Origin: Jiella marina
GTDB lineage: Bacteria; Pseudomonadota; Alphaproteobacteria; Rhizobiales; Rhizobiaceae
Reading direction: 5' to 3'
Length of the DNA stretch: 64,000 nt
Assembly (NCBI RefSeq): GCF_024359545.1
Contig: NZ_JAKQZG010000003.1
Location: 372,001-436,000 of the forward strand
The position numbers and the translations under genes were made by a program. The notes beneath the pieces are model-generated. The model worked only from the letters and a program-made list of their open reading frames with translations, ran no database searches and had not been told where the DNA came from. Shown here one piece after another: positions 33,467 to 42,100 of the stretch (positions are counted from its first letter, which is position 1; each line of letters opens with the position of its first letter).

Positions 33467-34246
33467 ATGCTTCCACTGGCAGCTTTGAAATCTACACTGG
33501 CGGTTACAGTGGGACTGTTCAGTTGGCTTCAGCAGACTCCGGAGTTGTCCGAGAGCCACACCGGCCTTTGCCGCACCGAGGAAATGGCCGGGGTGGAGTA
33601 CATTGTCTGTGACGTGCCGCTCGACCGCCATGCGGTCTCATTGCGGGCGGTGGACGAATCGGGCAAGTCCTATCAGACCTTTGCGGCCGTGCGGGAGAGC
33701 CTGGGCGGACGTGAAGCCCGGCTCATCATGAACGCCGGCATGTATCACGAGGATCGCCGTCCCGTGGGGCTCGCGGTGCAGGATGGGCGGATGGTCCACG
33801 AGGCAGTTCTGGGCACCGGGTCCGGAAACTATTCCATGCGACCGAACGGCGTCTTCTACATCGAGAACGGCCGCGCCCACGTGCGGGAGTCGCAGTGCTA
33901 TCTCGACGAGGGGCACAAGCCGGAACTCGCCACCCAGTCCGGGCCGATGCTTCTGATCGACGGCGAACTCCATCCGCGTTTCATCGATGGGTCCGACAGC
34001 CGCTTCGTGCGAAACGGCGTCTGCGCCCGCGACGAGGGCCGGACGGTGACACTGGTCCTGTCGCGCAAGCCGGTCAATTTCTGGGACTTTGCAGTCTTCT
34101 TCCGCGATCGGCTGGATTGCCGGGATGCCTTGTTCTTCGACGGCAAAGTGTCGAGCCTCTATTATCCCGCAGGTGGCATCGACTATCGCCAGGATCGGCT
34201 CGGCCCGATGCTGGTGGTGACGGATCGGGATCAGGGGGCGGAATAG
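33467..34246 (+). CDS. exported phosphodiester-glycosidase-like protein (DUF2233)
   Basis: Encodes 259 residues from ATG 33467, giving a hydrophobic N-terminus (about 1-22) as a signal anchor; in-frame starts upstream at 33377 are less convincing. The NAGPA/DUF2233 signatures are clear: LIMNAGMYHEDRRPVGL, MRPNGVFYIENG, ATQSGPMLLIDGEL, FVRNGVC and ALFFDGKVSSLY. Family members remove GlcNAc from phosphodiesters or act on cell-wall glycans. It should be periplasmic. The substrate here is unknown. It follows the AT-rich region and stands alone. Confidence 0.85.
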   Translation: MLPLAALKSTLAVTVGLFSWLQQTPELSESHTGLCRTEEMAGVEYIVCDVPLDRHAVSLRAVDESGKSYQTFAAVRESLGGREARLIMNAGMYHEDRRPVGLAVQDGRMVHEAVLGTGSGNYSMRPNGVFYIENGRAHVRESQCYLDEGHKPELATQSGPMLLIDGELHPRFIDGSDSRFVRNGVCARDEGRTVTLVLSRKPVNFWDFAVFFRDRLDCRDALFFDGKVSSLYYPAGGIDYRQDRLGPMLVVTDRDQGAE

Positions 34247-34390
34247 CGAGCTGTCTTGGGTTTTGGCAGGCAATGCCGGGGCCGACGGGTAGGCCGATAT
34301 CCCTGTCGCATGCGTCTTCCCGGCCTTGAGCCGAGTTCCATGCCTCGCGCGCTCAAATATCCGGCTCTTTTGAGAACTCGCGGTGCTTGA

Positions 34391-35653
34391 TCAACGATTC
34401 GGCACGGATCGCGGCTCAAAGCCAGGATGACGCCGCGAAGTCGGTGCTTTGTTCTTCAGGGCGGACCGGAACTTCCGATGAATCGCACGCAGGTCGACGG
34501 ATGATGTGGCAGTCCCGCCATAAAGCTGCGCGTCGATCTCGCTCATGACGGGCTCCGGCGAGAGACCACGGTCGCGCAAGCGCTTCGCGGCGAGCCGTCG
34601 ATAGCTGGCGGTATCGCCCTGCCAGATCGCCCAGCGCATGGCGAAGTCCTCGCGCCGGGGCAGGAAGCGGGAGACGTCTTCCCGGATCGTTCGCCATGAG
34701 CGAAGCCGCCGTTGTGGGATGACGAAGGCGGCCGGCAGCGCGAGGCCGAGAAGGAGGGGAAGCGCCCATGCGAGCGGCCCGCTCTTCGTCTCCGCGGATG
34801 ACGCCTCCTCGATCGCGGCATAGGCGATGCGCTGGGATGGCAGGACGACGTCGCGCATCTCGCGGCGGGTCATGTCGAACCAGGGTATGTGGAAGGCATC
34901 GAGTTCTCCCGGCTGCGATATCGACGGCCGCATGCGCCATTGCCAGCGCACCGTGCCGACCGGGCCATCGGGGGTGAGTTCGGTCGATCGTTCCTCCGGG
35001 GCGATGAAGGAGATCAGCCAGGGCGCACGCATCCTGGGCGGGGGCGGCAGGGCTTCCGCGGGCTGACCGACGGCCGTGATGGTGACGGTACGAATGGCGG
35101 TGGCGTCGTTGGCAAGCTGCGCCGGATCGACGTTCCACTCGTGCACCAGGGTCACGTCCTTGGCCGGAAACCACCAGCCGCCGTTCGTGGTCGGCTTGGG
35201 CGTTATGGTGATGGTCGCGGTCTCGGACACGACGTCGTGGGTGAATCGCGTCCCGTCCCCGGCATCGAGGGTGAGATGATGGCGGAACGGGCCGATCGCA
35301 AGTTGCCCCGGCTTTTCGGCATAAAGTGCCAGCCGGCGCTCGACGGTCGTGAACAGGCGTCCGTTCACCCGGTCCTTGGACCAGACGTCGCGGCCGAGCT
35401 GGATCCAGGTGAAGTTCGGCAGCTCGATGCCTTCGAACTTTTCCAGCGCGATGAAGGCATCATAGGTGCCGCGCAGCGTCACCAGGATCATCTCCCCGAC
35501 ATAGGGTTCCGGGCTTGCAGCATCGATCTCGACCGAAAGCGTGAGATCGCCGGGATCGACCTTCGGCTGGGCTTGCGCTGGCCCCATGAAGAAAGGGGCG
35601 AGAACGAGAGCAAGACAGAGGAGGGCCGACACGCGTTTCAGACCGCCTACCAT
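34391..35653 (-). CDS. batD: BatD-family protein (last gene of MoxR/Bat operon)
   Basis: Encodes 420 residues from ATG 35653, overlapping the upstream TPR gene by seven bases. Signal peptide (about 1-26, GPAQA), a periplasmic region of immunoglobulin-like beta domains (about 30-300) with the early EPYVGEMILVTLRG typical of BatD, then one membrane segment (about 310-332) and a cytoplasmic tail of about 90 residues. Bat proteins were linked to oxygen tolerance in Bacteroides and to cell-envelope or stress functions elsewhere. The partner MoxR ATPase is at the head of the same operon. The sequence is divergent from Bacteroides BatD. Confidence 0.8.
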   Translation of the reverse strand: MVGGLKRVSALLCLALVLAPFFMGPAQAQPKVDPGDLTLSVEIDAASPEPYVGEMILVTLRGTYDAFIALEKFEGIELPNFTWIQLGRDVWSKDRVNGRLFTTVERRLALYAEKPGQLAIGPFRHHLTLDAGDGTRFTHDVVSETATITITPKPTTNGGWWFPAKDVTLVHEWNVDPAQLANDATAIRTVTITAVGQPAEALPPPPRMRAPWLISFIAPEERSTELTPDGPVGTVRWQWRMRPSISQPGELDAFHIPWFDMTRREMRDVVLPSQRIAYAAIEEASSAETKSGPLAWALPLLLGLALPAAFVIPQRRLRSWRTIREDVSRFLPRREDFAMRWAIWQGDTASYRRLAAKRLRDRGLSPEPVMSEIDAQLYGGTATSSVDLRAIHRKFRSALKNKAPTSRRHPGFEPRSVPNR

Positions 35654-36285
35654 GCATTGTCCTCCGGCGGGTTGGCGAGGCCGAGATCCTGACGGCGCTC
35701 GTATTCGGCCTTGATGCGGCGTTTGAGGTAGAGCGCCGGCTCGTCCGTCAGCGTCGTCAGCCATGCCTCGGTGGCAGCGGTCATGCGTTTGACCCGCGGA
35801 TCCATGACGCCTCGCTGTTCGGCCAGCGTAAGCCCCTTCAGAATGTCCCGTTCGGTGGCGACAGCGGCCGATTCCTCGCCCAGGACATTGGCCGGCACGC
35901 CGTCGATCGAGTTGGACTCCCCGACCACGTCAGGAACGAGCTTCGACAGCACCTCGCGATTGTGGCGAGCGTCGGCGTCGGAGGGCTCGGCAAAGAGCAC
36001 AGCGTCGAAATAGGCGATGGCATCCGCATACCGCCCGGTCATGGCGAGCGACATGCCCCGATCATAGGTGGCGTCACGGCCGGCGGCTTCGAAAGCCAGA
36101 TCGGCCTCGCCGTAGCGGCCCGCTTCGAACAATGCGACGCCTCGAGCGTGAGGTGTTTCGATCAGCGATGCGGCAAGGCCCGGCATTTGAAGCGCGAGGG
36201 CGAGCCGCCCGAAAGCATCCGGGCCGGCGGCGATCGCGGCGGCGGCAGAGAGCCCGAGACCCACAAGGATGACAGCGGCTCGCAT
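35647..36285 (-). CDS. TPR protein of MoxR/Bat operon (BatC/BatE-like)
   Basis: Encodes 212 residues from ATG 36285, placed just past the stop of the preceding VWA gene. It has a signal peptide (1-20), then two or three tetratricopeptide-like helical hairpins (about 35-115: ARGVALFEAGRYGEADLAFE, RGMSLAMTGRYADAIAYFD), and a C-terminal region rich in Ala/Asp/Arg (about 120-212) without a clear motif. In Bat operons such TPR proteins are periplasmic scaffolds for the VWA proteins. No membrane segment follows the signal. The gene is translationally linked to both neighbours. Confidence 0.82.
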   Translation of the reverse strand: MRAAVILVGLGLSAAAAIAAGPDAFGRLALALQMPGLAASLIETPHARGVALFEAGRYGEADLAFEAAGRDATYDRGMSLAMTGRYADAIAYFDAVLFAEPSDADARHNREVLSKLVPDVVGESNSIDGVPANVLGEESAAVATERDILKGLTLAEQRGVMDPRVKRMTAATEAWLTTLTDEPALYLKRRIKAEYERRQDLGLANPPEDNAW

Positions 36286-36286
36286 C

Positions 36287-37207
36287 TCACGTCGCCTTTC
36301 GGAAGAGAAGCAGCGCCGGGACGAGGGCGAAGGCCAGGAGATAGCGGCCGAAATCTCGAAAGAACAAGGCGGCGGTGTCGCCCTTGGCGAGCTCGCTTGC
36401 CGCCCGGCGTCCGACGCTCTCCGCCAGCGCCACGGGATCGCGCGCTTCGCCGAAGAAACCGTCGCCAAGCTCCGTCAGGCGTTCGAGGCCCGCGTCGTCG
36501 GGCTCCGGCATGTCGCCATGGCCGTCTGTCGGTCGAACGAGATAGGCGTTGACGTGGATGCCTTTCGCGGCGAGCGTTTCGGCGCTGTCGAAAGCCTCCT
36601 GCGAGAGATTGTCGCCATCGGTGACGAGAATGACGTCGCCGCGCAGAATTTCGGCTTCCTCGAAGATGTGGCCGGCCAGCGTGATAGCCCGATCGGCGCG
36701 GCTGCCGGGATTGGGGACGATGTCGGCGCCAAGAACGGCGAGAAGCGGCGACAGGGCCGGCGCGTCGGTGGTGAAGGCGCTCGCCACATAAGCTTCGCCG
36801 GCATAGACGATGACCGCAACGGGGCGGCCCGCCGCCTCCTGCAGGATGAGCTGGGTGGCCGCTTGGGCATCGTCGAGGCTGCCGCCCTCGACGATGGATC
36901 GCGACAGGTCGAGGGCGATCACGATGCCGTCGAGATTGCGAAAGGTCTGAGGGTTGGCGAGGCGCTTGGCCGGGCCAGTCAAGGAAGCGGCTACGATGAC
37001 CGCGACCGCAACCGGAATGAACAGCCGCCGCGCCCGACCGGGGACAATGCGGCCGAAGCGCTCCATCGCCCGCATCAGTGCCGGATCGACGGCCTGTTCC
37101 CAGGCGCCGAGGCCGCGGGCGCGCCGGAGGGCCAAAACGCCGATGAGCGCGATCAGCGGCAAGGCGAGCAACCACCAGGGGCGAAGCAGAACCAGATCAG
37201 CCATCAC
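36287..37207 (-). CDS. batB: VWA-domain membrane protein BatB
   Basis: Encodes 306 residues. Two N-terminal membrane segments (about 7-25 and 58-75), a von Willebrand A domain (about 88-270) with a near-consensus MIDAS DLSRS, ILVTDGDN in the second half, and a C-terminal membrane segment (about 285-303). The domain faces the periplasm. It is the second of two adjacent VWA genes; its start overlaps the batA stop by four bases. MIDAS sites bind Mg2+ or Mn2+ and protein ligands, so BatA and BatB probably form a receptor for MoxR-driven assembly. The exact ligand is unknown. Confidence 0.85.
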   Translation of the reverse strand: MMADLVLLRPWWLLALPLIALIGVLALRRARGLGAWEQAVDPALMRAMERFGRIVPGRARRLFIPVAVAVIVAASLTGPAKRLANPQTFRNLDGIVIALDLSRSIVEGGSLDDAQAATQLILQEAAGRPVAVIVYAGEAYVASAFTTDAPALSPLLAVLGADIVPNPGSRADRAITLAGHIFEEAEILRGDVILVTDGDNLSQEAFDSAETLAAKGIHVNAYLVRPTDGHGDMPEPDDAGLERLTELGDGFFGEARDPVALAESVGRRAASELAKGDTAALFFRDFGRYLLAFALVPALLLFRKAT

Positions 37208-38157
37208 ATCGCCCTGCGGCTGGCGACCAGCACGATCGAGCAGGCCAGCGCGAACATGGCCGGATAGGGCCAGTAGTCGCGCTTCAGCGTGGCCGGGGGC
37301 TGGTCGAGGCCGCTCGCCTCCAGGCGATCGATTGCGCGTGCCACGGCTTCGAGGTCGGACGTGTTGCGCACGCGGAAGGTCTCGCCGCCGCTGGTCTCGG
37401 CGATCATGCGCAGGGTGGCAGTATCGACGGCGTCGCGGGTCTTCGGCGCGGTTTCGAGATCGGCGGGTCCCAATGCGATGGTGTGGACGGTGACACCGAG
37501 ACGCTTGGCAAGGCGCGCGACCCCGCGCGGCAGCACTGTGCCCGAGGTGTCGGAGCCGTCCGAAAGGAGGATGACGACGCGCGAGCGTGCTTCGGAGTTC
37601 TGAAGTCGCTTCAGGGCGAGCCCGAGACCGCCGGCGATTGCGGTCGATCGACCGGAAATTCCGATGGTCGCCTCATCCACGGCGCGGCTCACGGCGGCGA
37701 CGTCGAAGGTCAGTGGTGTCGCGGCGTAGGCATCCTCTGCAAACAGGACGAGTCCAACCCGGTCGCCCGCCCGGCCGGTGACGAAACGCTTGGCGACCGC
37801 CTTCACCGCATCGAGGCGAGAGACCGTGCGGCCGTCGAGCACGAAATCGTCCCGTTCCATGCTGCCCGACAGGTCGATCGCGAGCACCAGATCGCGGCCT
37901 GTGGTCGGCAGTGCCTCGACAGCCTCCAGCCTTTGGGGGCCGGCGAGGGCGGTGATCAGTGCGACCCAGAGGAGGAGCGGGATGACGCGCCGGACGCGGA
38001 CCCGGATGCTCTGCCGTGCCCCTGTGGGCAGGGCGTGGCCGATCGAGCCGGGCACCAGGAGCGCGCCGGTCACGGCCTCCTTTCCGGGCAGGAGACGCAT
38101 GGCGAGGAGCGGCAGCGGCAGGAGCAGGAAGACAAGGGGGCTTGCGAAACTCAGCAT
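37204..38157 (-). CDS. batA: VWA-domain membrane protein BatA
   Basis: Encodes 317 residues. Layout: N-terminal membrane segments (about 5-20 and 54-70), a VWA domain (about 88-280) with an exact MIDAS DLSGSM, the second-site Thr in TIGISGRSTA and ILLSDGSDTSG, and a C-terminal membrane segment (about 298-314). The exact DxSxS, against DLSRS in BatB, suggests both bind metal. It lies three bases after DUF4381 and overlaps batB. The gene order moxR, DUF58, DUF4381, batA, batB, TPR, batD is the usual proteobacterial MoxR/Bat order. Confidence 0.88.
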   Translation of the reverse strand: MLSFASPLVFLLLPLPLLAMRLLPGKEAVTGALLVPGSIGHALPTGARQSIRVRVRRVIPLLLWVALITALAGPQRLEAVEALPTTGRDLVLAIDLSGSMERDDFVLDGRTVSRLDAVKAVAKRFVTGRAGDRVGLVLFAEDAYAATPLTFDVAAVSRAVDEATIGISGRSTAIAGGLGLALKRLQNSEARSRVVILLSDGSDTSGTVLPRGVARLAKRLGVTVHTIALGPADLETAPKTRDAVDTATLRMIAETSGGETFRVRNTSDLEAVARAIDRLEASGLDQPPATLKRDYWPYPAMFALACSIVLVASRRAM

Positions 38158-38160
38158 GGT

Positions 38161-38577
38161 TCACCCCCGCTGCCGCGATAAGGCAGAGAGGATCGCGGCG
38201 TCCATCGCTTCGCAATCGACGGCCGGGTGGGGGCGATAGAGAGCCGTCTCGATCTCTGTCTTGATCACCGCGAGCCGGTCGTTGAGGGGCGCATGGCGGG
38301 AGCTGGTAAGAGTCCCCTGAAGCCCTGCGACGACCCTGGCCTGATGGAGAAGCCGCTCGCCGGGAGAAAGGCTTGCGGCTCGTCTGAGCGCCGTCTCGGC
38401 CTCGCGGCGGGGCGAGCGTCGCGGCTCGGTGACGGCGTAGACCAGAAGAACGATCAGAAGCCCGCCGAGAACTGCCAATGAAAAGATCGCCAGACCGCCA
38501 TGCCAGTCGAGCGTGTCGAAGCCAGGGGGCAGACGCACGCGGCGCAATTGGGCGAGAAGATCCGGATCAGCGTCCAT
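38161..38577 (-). CDS. DUF4381 membrane protein
   Basis: Encodes 138 residues: a short periplasmic N-terminus with LPPGFDTLDWHGG, one membrane segment (about 28-46) and a cytoplasmic helical part with an Arg-rich region (PRRSPRREAETALRR). It fits DUF4381, known almost only from MoxR/Bat operons. Its start overlaps the DUF58 gene by 11 bases. It probably tethers the cytoplasmic MoxR/DUF58 part to the membrane VWA proteins; that is inference from the operon. Confidence 0.85.
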   Translation of the reverse strand: MDADPDLLAQLRRVRLPPGFDTLDWHGGLAIFSLAVLGGLLIVLLVYAVTEPRRSPRREAETALRRAASLSPGERLLHQARVVAGLQGTLTSSRHAPLNDRLAVIKTEIETALYRPHPAVDCEAMDAAILSALSRQRG

Positions 38578-39490
38578 CCATTCCCTCCAGCGCTGCGGCG
38601 ATCTCGGTCCAGTCGCGATCGGCCGGAACGACCCGCACGGAAACGCCCGCTGCGCGCAGACGCTCCACGCGCTCGTCCTGGCGCTCCGCGCGATTGCGAC
38701 TCATGAAGGCCCAGCCGAGATCTTTGGTCCGGTTGCCGATGATGCGATAGGGATAGGCGCCGGGGGGCGCTTCGGTTTCGAAGCGATCGCGCACCAGAAG
38801 AACGGTGAGATCGAAGCGGCGGCTCGCGGCGGCGGCCAGCCGGTCGAAGCTCTCGCCCTCCTCGTCGAGGCCCGTCGCGAGATAGATCGTCGTGCCGCCG
38901 AAGGTGCGGGCGAGGGCGGATTCCAGAATGCTCGCCAGGCCCGGCGCATCCGTCGAACCTTCGACCAAACGCGAGGTGGCGGCGTCATGCGCCTTGGCCA
39001 TTGCGGCCGCGACGGCGGCCATGGCGCGTTCGCGTGGGCGCGGCGGCAGATGTATCATCTCACCGGCACCCGACGCCATCAGGCCGACGCGACCGCCTGA
39101 TTCGACGACCCGCCAGCCGGCGAGCGCGAGAGCCCCGGCGGCAGCTACCGAGCGCAGGCGCCGGCGCGTGCCCCAAAGCATGGCGGGGCGAAAGTCGGCG
39201 ACGAGCAGCGCCGCGCGGTCCCGCTCGTCGCGGAAGGTCCGCACATGGGTCTTGGCGGTGCGGGCTGTTGCTGCCGCGTCGATATGGCGGGCATCGTCGC
39301 CGTCGGAGAACAGCCGCACATCGACAATCTCCAGGCCGTTGCCGCGCTTCTTTCCGGCAAACCCGCCCGGCCGTCCGGTGGGGCTCAGCGTGCGCGCCGG
39401 CATGTTGCGGACGACGTTGCGCAGCGCGAACAGCCGGTCGGCATCGACCCTTGTCGCATCTTCTGCCTGCGGCATCGGCGCGATCGCCAT
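38567..39490 (-). CDS. DUF58 domain protein
   Basis: Encodes 307 residues. The DUF58 signature is present (RDERDRAALLVADFRPAMLWG), a degenerate VWA-like fold, preceded by the typical GDDARHIDAAATARTAK region. It has no signal peptide and only a weak hydrophobic stretch (about 113-130), so it is cytoplasmic or peripheral. DUF58 proteins nearly always follow a MoxR ATPase and are thought to be its partners. Its start touches the moxR stop by one base (ATGA-like overlap). The C-terminus has the usual VLLVRDRFETEAPP part. Confidence 0.87.
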   Translation of the reverse strand: MAIAPMPQAEDATRVDADRLFALRNVVRNMPARTLSPTGRPGGFAGKKRGNGLEIVDVRLFSDGDDARHIDAAATARTAKTHVRTFRDERDRAALLVADFRPAMLWGTRRRLRSVAAAGALALAGWRVVESGGRVGLMASGAGEMIHLPPRPRERAMAAVAAAMAKAHDAATSRLVEGSTDAPGLASILESALARTFGGTTIYLATGLDEEGESFDRLAAAASRRFDLTVLLVRDRFETEAPPGAYPYRIIGNRTKDLGWAFMSRNRAERQDERVERLRAAGVSVRVVPADRDWTEIAAALEGMDGR

Positions 39491-40512
39491 CAGGCAGGCT
39501 CGACCCGGTTCAGAAGTTCGGCGACGAGGCTGCGCCCGGTCACTCCGTCGGCACTCGCACGCCAGGTCGGGATGACGCGATGGGCCAGGATGTCCGGCGC
39601 GATCTCCGCGACGTCCTCGGGGATGGCGAAGTCGCGGCCGGCGAGAAAGGCCCGCGCCCGGGCGCCGGCTGCCAGCGCCAGCGTGCCGCGGGGCGAGACG
39701 GCGTGTTCGATCTTGTCGGCGACCTCGGGTGCCGCCTCATGCCGGCGCGTCGCCATGACGAGGCGGACCACGTAATCCTTGAGGGCGGGCGCGAGATGGA
39801 TCGCCGCCACCTTTCGTCGCGCTTCCATGACCGTCTCGGCGCTGATCGGTTCGGGAGTGGCCGGCATCTCGCCGGCGCCTTCCTTTTCGACGAGGTCGAG
39901 GATGGCGAGCTCCGAGGCGGCGTCCGGCAGGTCGATCATCACATGCATCAGGAACCGGTCGAGCTGGGCTTCCGGGAGAGGGAAGGTGCCTTCGTGCTCG
40001 ATCGAGTTCTGGGTGGCGACCACCATGAAGGGTTCCGGGAGGCGGTAGGTCACGCCGCCGGCCGTCACCTGCGATTCGGCCATCGCTTCGAGAAGCGCCG
40101 ACTGCACCTTGGGCGGGGCGCGGTTGATTTCGTCGACCAGCACCAGCGAATGAAAGATCGGCCCCTCGACGAATTCGAAGCGCCCGGCCTCGGGGCGGAA
40201 GACCTGCGTGCCGGTGAGATCGGCGGGCATCAGATCGGGCGTGCACTGGATGCGGGAGAAGGAGCTTTCGAGGCCCCCCGCGAGCAGCTTGACCGCTCGA
40301 GTCTTGGCGAGTCCGGGCGGGCCTTCGAGAAGCAGGTGGCCGCCGGTCAACAGCGCGATCAGCAGCCGCTCCACCAGGCCGGTGCGGCCGATGAGACCGG
40401 CCTCGACCGCCTCACGCAGCCGGGCCAGCGGTTGCGCGGTCGCGCCGGGGTTGGAAGGCGTCGATCCGGCATGCGGGTCGGACGGCACGCGCGATTCGGC
40501 GAGCGAATTCAT
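39490..40512 (-). CDS. moxR: MoxR-family AAA+ ATPase
   Basis: Encodes 340 residues from ATG 40512 (GGGAGG upstream); a longer frame to 40635 is open but lacks family character. Walker A is LLEGPPGLAKT, Walker B LVLVDEIN, sensor 1 VVATQN, and the MoxR-type insertion EHEGTFPLPEAQLDRF is intact. MoxR ATPases act as chaperones that mature metal- or VWA-containing complexes. It heads the seven-gene operon down to batD. The promoter must lie in the 193-base gap to the divergent histidine kinase gene, where a perfect dyad occurs. Confidence 0.9.
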   Translation of the reverse strand: MNSLAESRVPSDPHAGSTPSNPGATAQPLARLREAVEAGLIGRTGLVERLLIALLTGGHLLLEGPPGLAKTRAVKLLAGGLESSFSRIQCTPDLMPADLTGTQVFRPEAGRFEFVEGPIFHSLVLVDEINRAPPKVQSALLEAMAESQVTAGGVTYRLPEPFMVVATQNSIEHEGTFPLPEAQLDRFLMHVMIDLPDAASELAILDLVEKEGAGEMPATPEPISAETVMEARRKVAAIHLAPALKDYVVRLVMATRRHEAAPEVADKIEHAVSPRGTLALAAGARARAFLAGRDFAIPEDVAEIAPDILAHRVIPTWRASADGVTGRSLVAELLNRVEPA

Positions 40513-40628
40513 CAATTCAGGACCTCCCTCTCGCCGTGCCTCGAGGTGGTGCCGGACCCCGGCGCGGCGATCGCTCCAATATGCAGGGATCGCACGGAAA
40601 GCAAAGCGGCGAACTTCCCCATGATTGC

Positions 40629-40643
40629 CGGGCAATTTGCCCG
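40629..40643. promoter_or_regulatory. candidate operator in the moxR / histidine kinase gap
   Basis: A perfect 15-base dyad CGGGCAA-T-TTGCCCG located 117 bases upstream of moxR and 63 bases upstream of the kinase gene. The position between divergent promoters fits a binding site for a dimeric regulator, for example the NarL-type response regulator encoded at 42097. Confidence 0.5.
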
Positions 40644-40705
40644 AGCCCAGCCGTGTCTGTTGCAGAGCCTGCGAGTTTCGCGCCTATTTGCCGGAACGCC
40701 GAAAC

Positions 40706-42100
40706 ATGAAGGTCGCCCCCTTGAGCCTTTGGGCCAAACTCGTCATCCGTCTGCTGATTGTCGCGCTTGGAAGTTTCTTCGTCGCGATCGGATGGGTCGT
40801 GGCTGATACGACGGCTGCGATTCGCAGCGATCTCGCGGGCACCGAGGCCCGCATCTCCTACCAGCTCGAACGCATGCACCGCTCCGGCAACGGCAATCCG
40901 CCGCCCGATCTCGATCTCTTCCGGCAAGGCGCTATCGAGATCGTTCTGGTGATGGCACCCGGGACCTGCGCGGTGTTCGATCGCAGACAGGTCGGCTTTT
41001 CCGATCGCCGTCTGTGCGCGGGATGGAATGTCTTCGGCGAAGTGGCGCCGGGCTGGTTTCGCCGGGCGGTGACGGGCTTCGTCGGACCGTTCGAGCCGAT
41101 CGAGAAGGAGGTGCCGATCATCGGTGCGGCCGATTACCATCTGCGCACCAGCTACGACCCGGTGGCGGCCGTCACGCGGATCTGGCAGCAGGTGCGGATC
41201 GCGAGCGGCCTCTCGGCGGGACTTGCCATCGCGATCGCGTTGATCTCCGCCCTCGTGGTGACGCGGACGCTGCAGCCTGTCTCGCGGCTCGTGAGGGGCC
41301 TGCGGGCGTTGGAGGCGGGGGAGTTGAAGAGCCGGCTGCCACGATCCGGCACGCGGGAGTTCGACCGGATCGCCGGCGCGATCGATGATCTCGCGGCACG
41401 GCTCGAAAGTTCGGTGGAAGACCGCAAGCGGCTGATGAAGCGGCTCTTTGCCGTGCAGGAAGAGGAACGCCGGAATCTCGCGCGCGACCTCCACGACGAA
41501 TTCGGCCAGTGCCTGACCGCAGCCGGGGCCCTCGCTGCCTCGATCGAGGGCGAGGCGGGGCGCGACAAACCCGGCATCGCCGGTGACGCGCGGGCGATCG
41601 CGCGCATTCATCAGCGCATGATGGCGACCCTGCGAGGTGCATTCACCCGGCTGAGGCCGCCGGATCTGTCGGAAATCGGCATGGCCGCTTCGCTCGACGC
41701 GTTGATCGCGGAGTGGAACGCGAGCGTCGCTGGACGAACGCGCTTCGAGCTTCGCGCGGGCGAGGGGCTCGACGCAATTCCCGACGATGTCGCCATCGCG
41801 GTCTATCGCGTCGTGCAGGAAGGGCTGACCAACGCCGCGCGGCATGCCGAGGCGCGCCATGTTCTGGTCGATGTCGACGTTTCGCCGACAGGTCGCGGAC
41901 CGACGATCGAGGTCGTCGTGACCGATGACGGCATTGGCGACGAGGCCGGTGGTTTCCGCAATGGCGGCTCGGGTCTGATCGGCATGCGCGAGCGGGTGTC
42001 GGCCGTCGACGGCTCGCTGGAGATCGTGACGGATCGTGACGGCACGCGCATTGCCGCCTCGATCCCACTCGCCGCGCCGCCCGCCCAGGTGGCGGCATGA
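40706..42100 (+). CDS. NarL-type sensor histidine kinase, MoxY-like
   Basis: Encodes 464 residues from ATG 40706. Membrane segment (about 12-33), periplasmic domain (about 34-165), second segment (about 172-195), HAMP (about 195-250), then a HisKA_3 dimerisation domain with RRNLARDLHDEFGQCL (phospho-His) and a HATPase domain with VVQEGLTNAARHAEA, DDGIGDE and GSGLIGMRERV. The short periplasmic domain between two membrane helices resembles the LapD/MoxY N-terminal sensor; that resemblance is from memory. It overlaps its response regulator by four bases and is divergent from the MoxR operon, its likeliest target. Confidence 0.87.
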   Translation: MKVAPLSLWAKLVIRLLIVALGSFFVAIGWVVADTTAAIRSDLAGTEARISYQLERMHRSGNGNPPPDLDLFRQGAIEIVLVMAPGTCAVFDRRQVGFSDRRLCAGWNVFGEVAPGWFRRAVTGFVGPFEPIEKEVPIIGAADYHLRTSYDPVAAVTRIWQQVRIASGLSAGLAIAIALISALVVTRTLQPVSRLVRGLRALEAGELKSRLPRSGTREFDRIAGAIDDLAARLESSVEDRKRLMKRLFAVQEEERRNLARDLHDEFGQCLTAAGALAASIEGEAGRDKPGIAGDARAIARIHQRMMATLRGAFTRLRPPDLSEIGMAASLDALIAEWNASVAGRTRFELRAGEGLDAIPDDVAIAVYRVVQEGLTNAARHAEARHVLVDVDVSPTGRGPTIEVVVTDDGIGDEAGGFRNGGSGLIGMRERVSAVDGSLEIVTDRDGTRIAASIPLAAPPAQVAA

